Origin: CAYZTD01 sp964638155
GTDB lineage: Archaea; Thermoplasmatota; E2; DHVEG-1
Direction of reading: 5' to 3'
Assembly (NCBI GenBank): GCA_964638155.1
Contig: CAZWYI010000007.1
Span: 1-64,000, forward strand
DNA length: 64,000 bases
Shown: piece after piece, positions 59,025 through 64,000 of the stretch
Numbering within the stretch: position 1 is the stretch's first letter
Layout: each line of letters begins with the position of its first letter
Translations under genes and position numbers: made by a program
Notes under the pieces: generated by a model
Told to the model about the DNA's origin: nothing
The model's input: the letters and a program-made list of their open reading frames with translations, nothing else
The model's database searches: none

Positions 59025-59984
59025 TTATATGATTTTTATACCAGAAAAAATGTAAACTATAAAAACAGCGTAAATAAATATCATAAAAACTCCTTCTATT
59101 CTTGATATCTTATTTTTTGTATAAATTATTGGAATCATTGCAAATGTTACGATTACTAAAATCAAAATTGAATCTAGTGATTTAAACGCATATAGTGGAA
59201 TAAAAAGAGCTGCAAAACCAAGTATTAAAAGAATATTAAAAACATTTGATCCAAGTACATTTCCAACAGCTACATCTGACTCACTTTTGTATGAAGCCAT
59301 TGCTGAAACTACTAGTTCAGGAAGAGAGGTTCCAATTGCAACAATTGATGCAGCAATTACAAATTGTGGTATTCTTAAAATATTAGCAATCGTTACAGAT
59401 GATTCAATCAATAAATAAGCTCCTGCTACAACACCTAATATTCCAATACTTATCAATAAAATATCTTTTTTTGTAGAATCATCTTTGTATCTATCAACTT
59501 TTATTCTTTCTTTTTTTGCACATCTAATAAAAAACCAAATAAATACAACAAATAAAACAAGAAACAATATTCCTCCAAAAATTCTGTAGTCATCAAGTAG
59601 GCTCAAAAAAGAGGCGGTAAATAAAACAAGTGTTGCAGCTGCTACTATTGGCATTTCTCTTTTAATTATACCTTTGTTAATATCAATTGGTTTTATTATC
59701 GCACTTATTCCAAGAACCAAAAAAAGATTTGCAATGCAGGACCCTACAATATTTCCAAGTGAGATATCTGATTCCCCTTTTGCAGCAGCACCAACAGATA
59801 TTGCAAATTCAGGTGAAGATGTACCAAACCCTACAAGTATTACAGAAATAATTAATGCTGATATCCCTAGCTTGGCAGCAGTTTTTACTGTCCCATCTAC
59901 TAGCATATCTGATCCTTTGTATAGAAATAGTATACCAAGTATAAATGCTGGAACAGCAAGTATTTCATAACCTGGAGGTAACAT
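59025..59984 (-). CDS. Calcium/sodium exchanger (CaCA family)
   Basis: A 319-residue exchanger with two inverted repeats. The alpha-repeat signatures are GFGTSSPEFAISV and AIGTSLPELVVSA, with the paired acidic residues, and the repeated GNIVGS and GNVLGSN segments. Such proteins exchange Ca2+ for Na+ or H+. The ATG at 59984 is preferred over a TTG one codon upstream, at 59987. It is a free-standing gene between the presenilin-like protease and the diphthine synthase. Confidence 0.93.
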   Translation of the reverse strand: MLPPGYEILAVPAFILGILFLYKGSDMLVDGTVKTAAKLGISALIISVILVGFGTSSPEFAISVGAAAKGESDISLGNIVGSCIANLFLVLGISAIIKPIDINKGIIKREMPIVAAATLVLFTASFLSLLDDYRIFGGILFLVLFVVFIWFFIRCAKKERIKVDRYKDDSTKKDILLISIGILGVVAGAYLLIESSVTIANILRIPQFVIAASIVAIGTSLPELVVSAMASYKSESDVAVGNVLGSNVFNILLILGFAALFIPLYAFKSLDSILILVIVTFAMIPIIYTKNKISRIEGVFMIFIYAVFIVYIFSGIKII

Positions 59985-60073
59985 CAAGAGGCGTAATTAG
60001 GATGCTTACTTAAATAGTCTAGTAAAAACAAAAGTATTTGAATTAAAACTAATTCAACTTTCTTGATTTAATA

Positions 60074-60883
60074 ATGGAAAAAGGTAGTTTAACATTTATT
60101 GGCCTAGGTTTATTCGACGAAAAAGATATATCAATTAAAGGACTTGAAGAAATCAAAAAATCTGATAAAATATTTGCAGAGTTTTACACAGCAAAATTAA
60201 TGGGTACAACTATTGAAAAACTTGAAAAAACCTATGGAAAAAAAATAACAGTTCTTAATAGAGAAAAAACAGAGAACGGAAGTTTAATACTAGATTCAGC
60301 TAAAAAACAAAAAACAGCTTTTATAGTTGCAGGGGACTCAATGACTGCAACAACCCATGTTGATTTAAGGATAAGAGCAACAAAAAAAAAAATTAAAACA
60401 AAAGTGATACACGGTGCAAGTATTATCACCGCAGTATCAGGTCTTTTAGGCCTTCAAAACTATAAATTTGGAAGAACAACTACTTTATGTTACCCAGAGA
60501 AAAACTATTTTCCAACAAGCCCATATAATGTAATACAAAAAAACAAGATAGATGGATTACACACACTTGTTTTATTAGACATCCAGGAAGATAAAAAAAG
60601 ATATATGACTGCAAATGAAGGATTAAAACTTTTGCTTGAAATGGAAAAAAAACATAAAAATAAATTAATTACAAAAGACTCAATAGCATGTGTTGTAGCA
60701 AGAGCAGGTTCAAATAAGGTTACAATAAAATCCGATACAATAAAAAATTTAATAGAATTAGATTTTGGAAAACCAATGCATACAATAGTAATTCCAGGAG
60801 ATCTTCATTTCATGGAGATAGAATCTCTAAAAATACTTGCACAACTACCTGCACAACAGATAGGAAAATTACAAAAACTATAA
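60074..60883 (+). CDS. dphB: Diphthine synthase
   Basis: It methylates the modified histidine of elongation factor 2 during diphthamide synthesis, using SAM. At 269 residues it is full length. The N-terminal LTFIGLGLFDEKDISIKG, the GDSMTATTHVDLRIRA segment, GASIITAVSGLLGLQ and the C-terminal PGDLHFMEIESLKI are family signatures. The SAM-binding methylase-like fold is of the cobalamin-methylase type. It lies before the HerA gene on the same strand. Confidence 0.95.
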   Translation: MEKGSLTFIGLGLFDEKDISIKGLEEIKKSDKIFAEFYTAKLMGTTIEKLEKTYGKKITVLNREKTENGSLILDSAKKQKTAFIVAGDSMTATTHVDLRIRATKKKIKTKVIHGASIITAVSGLLGLQNYKFGRTTTLCYPEKNYFPTSPYNVIQKNKIDGLHTLVLLDIQEDKKRYMTANEGLKLLLEMEKKHKNKLITKDSIACVVARAGSNKVTIKSDTIKNLIELDFGKPMHTIVIPGDLHFMEIESLKILAQLPAQQIGKLQKL

Positions 60884-60921
60884 AGTATATAGCACTTATT
60901 AATAAATAAAAAAAGGGGATT

Positions 60922-62787
60922 ATGTTGATGCAGCAAAAAGAAGGAATAGTCGGATATATATACGGAGATGTTGGTTCAACTGATTTTAATTTTGCAGTGA
61001 ACGGACAAAATATTAGAAAATTTGATTACATTTATGCACCTCATAAAGAAGGAAACATGCTCGCGCAAGTCTTAGATATTAGACAGCATTCTGATCTAAA
61101 ATTTGATGATGCAACCTCAATTATGAAAGGTGAAGAAGTGCCAAATTTTAAATCAAAAGTATCAGCTTATGCTGATGTCATAGGATACCGTGATAAAAAA
61201 GGACTACTTCAAGCGCCTCGTACACCTTTTAATGCTGGATCTGCAATTAAGCTTGCTGATGAAAAACTTATAAGGCAAGTTCTAGGCTTATCTGCTTCAA
61301 AAGAAAATGGAGCATATATAGGCTTATTAAAAGGACATGACCTACCAGTCTATCTTAATATTGATTCCCTTGTGCAAAAACATATTTGTATCCTTGCGAA
61401 AACAGGCGGTGGAAAGAGCTATGCCTGCGGGGTATTAATTGAAGAACTTCTAAAGAAAAAAATACCAATGGTTATTATAGATACCCATGGAGAATATCAT
61501 TCTTTAACAAAGACCAATAAAAGCCGTAAAGACAAAAAACATATGGAGAGATTTGGTGTTAAAAAAAATAGTTATGAAAGCCAAATAAATGAATTTTCTC
61601 CAATTGGATCAAAAGGAAATATCAAGCATTTAAGACTAAACGGCTGTAACCTTGAAGCAAGAGAAATTATTGATCTATTATCAGCAAAGCTATCTGGTCC
61701 GCAAATTGGTGTATTATACCAAGCTATAAAAGAAGTAAAGGAATATAAATCTGTATATAATATTAGAGATATTATTGATTCTGTAAACCGGTCAAAAAGT
61801 AACGCCCGTTGGAATGTTATTGCCTCCCTTGAATCACTTGATTCAATAGGTGTATTCTCTGAAAATGGAACGTCCTCTGAAGAAATAGTGAAAAAAGGCA
61901 AATGTACAACTCTTAATATGAAAGGTGTCGCACCAGATATACAAGATGTAGTTGTAGCACGTCTTACAAAAGAACTTTTTGATGCAAGAAAAGCAGGAAA
62001 AGTACCACCATTTTTGCTTGTAGTTGAAGAGGCACATAACTATTGTCCTGAAAAAGGCGTAGGTAAATCTGTTTCATCAAATATTCTTAGAACAATTGCA
62101 TCTGAAGGTCGTAAGTTTGGTATGGGTTTATGTGTGGTAAGTCAAAGGCCTGCAAAGGTTGATAAAAATGTTGTCTCCCAGTGTAACACAAATATTATTT
62201 TAAAGGTTACAAATCCTAATGATTTAAAGGCTATAATTCAATCTGTCGAAGGACTTACTAGTAAAACAACTGATGAAATCCAAAGACTACCTATTGGTAT
62301 AGCACTTATCTCTGGTGCAGGGCTTCAACAACCTGTTATGACTGAGGTTCGTACTAGAGAAACTCAGCATGGTGGAGCATCTGTGACAATATCAAAGAGT
62401 GGAAAAACAAAAGAACCAAGGATTCCAAAAACACAAACTCCTAAACCATCTCCAAGTATAAAACCTGAAATAGAAAAACCAATTCCACAGCCTAAACCAG
62501 CCCCTAAAAAAGATAATACCACAGAAAAAGCAAAAAATGTATCAAGGGTTGCAAACAGACTTGGATGGGTTGATGAAGATAATCCAGATGAAGCAATAAA
62601 AATTCTTACAAAAGAAGCAGAAAAAATGAATGAAAACGTGTTTAAATACCTTGAATCCCTTGCAAAACTTGGTAGAAACTTTTGCACTGTTGATAACCCT
62701 AAATGTATGAAATGTCCTATGAGCTCTGGCTGTAAATATAGAAAAGAAATGGGAACTAATAAAAAGAAAGGTTTTTTTAAAAGATAA
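60922..62787 (+). CDS. herA: HerA-type ATPase with C-terminal iron-sulfur-like motif
   Basis: A 621-residue HAS-barrel/DUF87 ATPase. The N-terminal barrel (residues 1-150) is followed by Walker A AKTGGGKSYACG (about 159-170), HGEYHS, and the Walker B VVEEAHNYCPE. HerA is the bipolar DNA helicase partner of NurA in end resection. About 500 residues is usual; here a Pro/Lys-rich linker (about 495-535) is followed by a domain ending in C588-x6-C595-x2-C598-x5-C604, the endonuclease III/MutY [4Fe-4S] spacing. No nurA is near. AGGGG lies 4 bases before the ATG at 60922; the second ATG at 60928 is also possible. Confidence 0.88.
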   Translation: MLMQQKEGIVGYIYGDVGSTDFNFAVNGQNIRKFDYIYAPHKEGNMLAQVLDIRQHSDLKFDDATSIMKGEEVPNFKSKVSAYADVIGYRDKKGLLQAPRTPFNAGSAIKLADEKLIRQVLGLSASKENGAYIGLLKGHDLPVYLNIDSLVQKHICILAKTGGGKSYACGVLIEELLKKKIPMVIIDTHGEYHSLTKTNKSRKDKKHMERFGVKKNSYESQINEFSPIGSKGNIKHLRLNGCNLEAREIIDLLSAKLSGPQIGVLYQAIKEVKEYKSVYNIRDIIDSVNRSKSNARWNVIASLESLDSIGVFSENGTSSEEIVKKGKCTTLNMKGVAPDIQDVVVARLTKELFDARKAGKVPPFLLVVEEAHNYCPEKGVGKSVSSNILRTIASEGRKFGMGLCVVSQRPAKVDKNVVSQCNTNIILKVTNPNDLKAIIQSVEGLTSKTTDEIQRLPIGIALISGAGLQQPVMTEVRTRETQHGGASVTISKSGKTKEPRIPKTQTPKPSPSIKPEIEKPIPQPKPAPKKDNTTEKAKNVSRVANRLGWVDEDNPDEAIKILTKEAEKMNENVFKYLESLAKLGRNFCTVDNPKCMKCPMSSGCKYRKEMGTNKKKGFFKR

Positions 62788-62801
62788 GAACAGGTATTGA
62801 T

Positions 62802-63905
62802 ATGAGAAATAAAAATTGCGCTACTATTATCGTTCTAGTAATACTCTTAGTTCTATTTTTTACAGGTTGCCTTGATCTATTTAAAAATAACGAAACAATT
62901 TACAGTTCACATCCTACAAGTATTTCATACACTATTAGTTATGGTTATACTATAAATTGTACTGGAAATGGAAAATACATAATAAAATATGACTGTGACA
63001 CTCCAGAAGTTTTAAAAGGGTCATCACCTGAAATTATAAACATTTTTGGGAATAACTATGAAAATAAAACTAATATTGCAACTTTTAATGATATGAAAAG
63101 TTGGAATATAAGTGAAAATGGATTATGTAAAGATTATAAACTAGGTATTACAGCAAACGCTTTATCTGAAAGTTTTATTGTTAATGATCTAAACGGTGAA
63201 AATGCACTAAGCTTAGATGAAATAAAAAATAATCATCATGACTTTATTGAACAGTATTGTAAAGAACAAAGAAATGAAACCACTGTTTTCATTGATCCAA
63301 ATAATAGTCTAATAAAACATAAGGCATATGAAATTATAGATGGACTTAGTTCAAATAATTCTTTTTTAGCTGCAAAAGAAATATTTGTCTGGCTTAAAAA
63401 AAATACACAGTACACTACACATATAGAAAATAACAATGTTCAAACAGCTATAGAAACATATCAACTAAAAACAGGCGATTGTGATGATCTAACATTTTTG
63501 TATTTATCTTTATGTAAATCAGTTGACCTACCTTCTAGATTTATAAGAGGTTTTTTAATAGAAAAAAATACAGCTATACCTCATGCGTGGGCAGAGGTTT
63601 ATGTTGGAAATAATATTGGTAACAATGGTTGGATTCCTGTGGAATGTGCAGGTGAAACAAAAAACGGGGACACAGATAGACAGGTTCATCAAAATTTTGC
63701 ATTGGAATCAGCAGATCATCTAAGGATTTTTACTGACGATGGAAGCAATAACTCTTTAGAGCTTTCCTTGTCTGGTATATCTTTAATGTCTGATAATAAT
63801 ATTATTTTTGAAAAAACAGAGTTTTTTACTGAGATTAAAAATTATCAAATCCTAGAAGAAAATAGACTTTCTATTGATGAAAACAACTATAGAACCTATA
63901 AATAG
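62802..63905 (+). CDS. Transglutaminase-like lipoprotein
   Basis: A 367-residue exported protein. The lipobox FFTGC (about residues 19-23) marks lipid attachment. An N-terminal about 150-residue domain is followed by a transglutaminase-like core (TGDCDDLTFLYLSLCKSV, with nucleophile Cys; PHAWAEVYVGNN; GWIPVECAG), giving the Cys-His-Asp triad. Fold suggests a protease or crosslinking role at the surface. It is 14 bases from the HerA gene, which may be chance co-transcription. Confidence 0.8.
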   Translation: MRNKNCATIIVLVILLVLFFTGCLDLFKNNETIYSSHPTSISYTISYGYTINCTGNGKYIIKYDCDTPEVLKGSSPEIINIFGNNYENKTNIATFNDMKSWNISENGLCKDYKLGITANALSESFIVNDLNGENALSLDEIKNNHHDFIEQYCKEQRNETTVFIDPNNSLIKHKAYEIIDGLSSNNSFLAAKEIFVWLKKNTQYTTHIENNNVQTAIETYQLKTGDCDDLTFLYLSLCKSVDLPSRFIRGFLIEKNTAIPHAWAEVYVGNNIGNNGWIPVECAGETKNGDTDRQVHQNFALESADHLRIFTDDGSNNSLELSLSGISLMSDNNIIFEKTEFFTEIKNYQILEENRLSIDENNYRTYK

Positions 63906-64000
63906 AATTTCAATCATAAAAGACAGTAGAGTTTTATATTATTAGATTATTTCATTAATTGGATGGGAAAAAAGAATAAATCTAGGATTTTTTTCTTTAA

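Noticed and set aside
60922..62787. A HerA-NurA resection operon
   Set aside because: No NurA-like nuclease gene is adjacent; the neighbours are dphB and a transglutaminase-like lipoprotein. The HerA call stands on its own domains.
1..64000. CRISPR arrays and cas genes
   Set aside because: No regularly spaced direct repeats with unique spacers and no cas genes are visible; the repeats found are short linker or simple-sequence repeats.
1..64000. Complete insertion sequences
   Set aside because: No intact transposase frame with terminal repeats was found. The only hint is the decayed frame at 945-1070, reported as low-confidence.

Overview
The window is a 64 kb, AT-rich, densely packed archaeal chromosome segment. 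Archaeal markers are the elongation factor aEF-1beta next to a HVO_2753-type zinc-ribbon protein, an archaeal-type glutamyl-tRNA synthetase, an isopentenyl phosphate kinase / type 2 IPP isomerase / prenyl synthase operon, diphthine synthase, a HerA-type helicase, KptA, a DUF357 protein, TATA-box promoters and leaderless or GTG/TTG-start genes. C25 (gingipain-like) and DUF11-type secreted proteins and the storage-glucan cluster suggest a Thermoplasmatota-like euryarchaeote; that placement is inference.

Layout. 1-2.0 kb: a secreted, sequon-rich protein, a gene-poor stretch with a hairpin and a possible decayed transposase frame, then pyrF. 2.1-8.1 kb: a surface-glycan module (MJ1255-type GT, GT-C membrane GT, GT2, radical SAM/SPASM enzyme, LPG-synthase/flippase-type membrane protein). 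8.1-9.3 kb: zinc ribbon, aEF-1beta and a membrane-anchored double winged-helix regulator. 9.4-13.9 kb: an isoprenoid operon (IPK, fni, idsA) running into gltX. 15.2-22.4 kb: a storage-glucan cluster (phosphorylase, debranching enzyme, two GT4 enzymes, GH57 enzyme).

23.04-33.98 kb: an integrated island bounded by an 18-bp direct repeat whose right copy is the 3' end of a tRNA-Lys(CTT) gene. It holds an integrase C-terminal remnant, radC, a YgjP-type metalloprotease, a type I restriction-modification operon (hsdM, an AlbA_2/COG2865 protein, hsdS, hsdR), a transglutaminase-like membrane protein and a small PD-(D/E)XK-like protein. Just outside lie a truncated second COG2865 gene, kptA and a divergent macro-domain gene. 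36-40.4 kb: rpiA, a SEC59/dolichol-kinase-like protein, a small membrane protein, an RND/MMPL exporter and its probable regulator.

40.4-53.1 kb: a decayed membrane-protein gene, a large Cys-rich secreted repeat protein, housekeeping genes (flavin reductase-like, SAM hydroxide adenosyltransferase, purF), an EamA transporter fused to a Lrp-type RAM domain and coupled to a free-standing RAM protein, a C25 protease and a secreted amidotransferase-fold protein. 53.2-64 kb: a RelE/ParE-type toxin-antitoxin pair, tRNA-Cys lying inside the 5' end of a lamin-tail/phospholipase D reading frame, a rhomboid protease, a presenilin-like protease, a CaCA cation exchanger, diphthine synthase, a HerA ATPase and a transglutaminase-like lipoprotein.

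The observation I rate highest is that the HerA ATPase ends in C-X6-C-X2-C-X5-C, the spacing of the endonuclease III/MutY [4Fe-4S] loop. Next are the tRNA-Lys island, the tRNA-Cys embedded in a coding frame, the hsdR gene that lacks an ATG/GTG/TTG start, and the transporter-RAM fusion.
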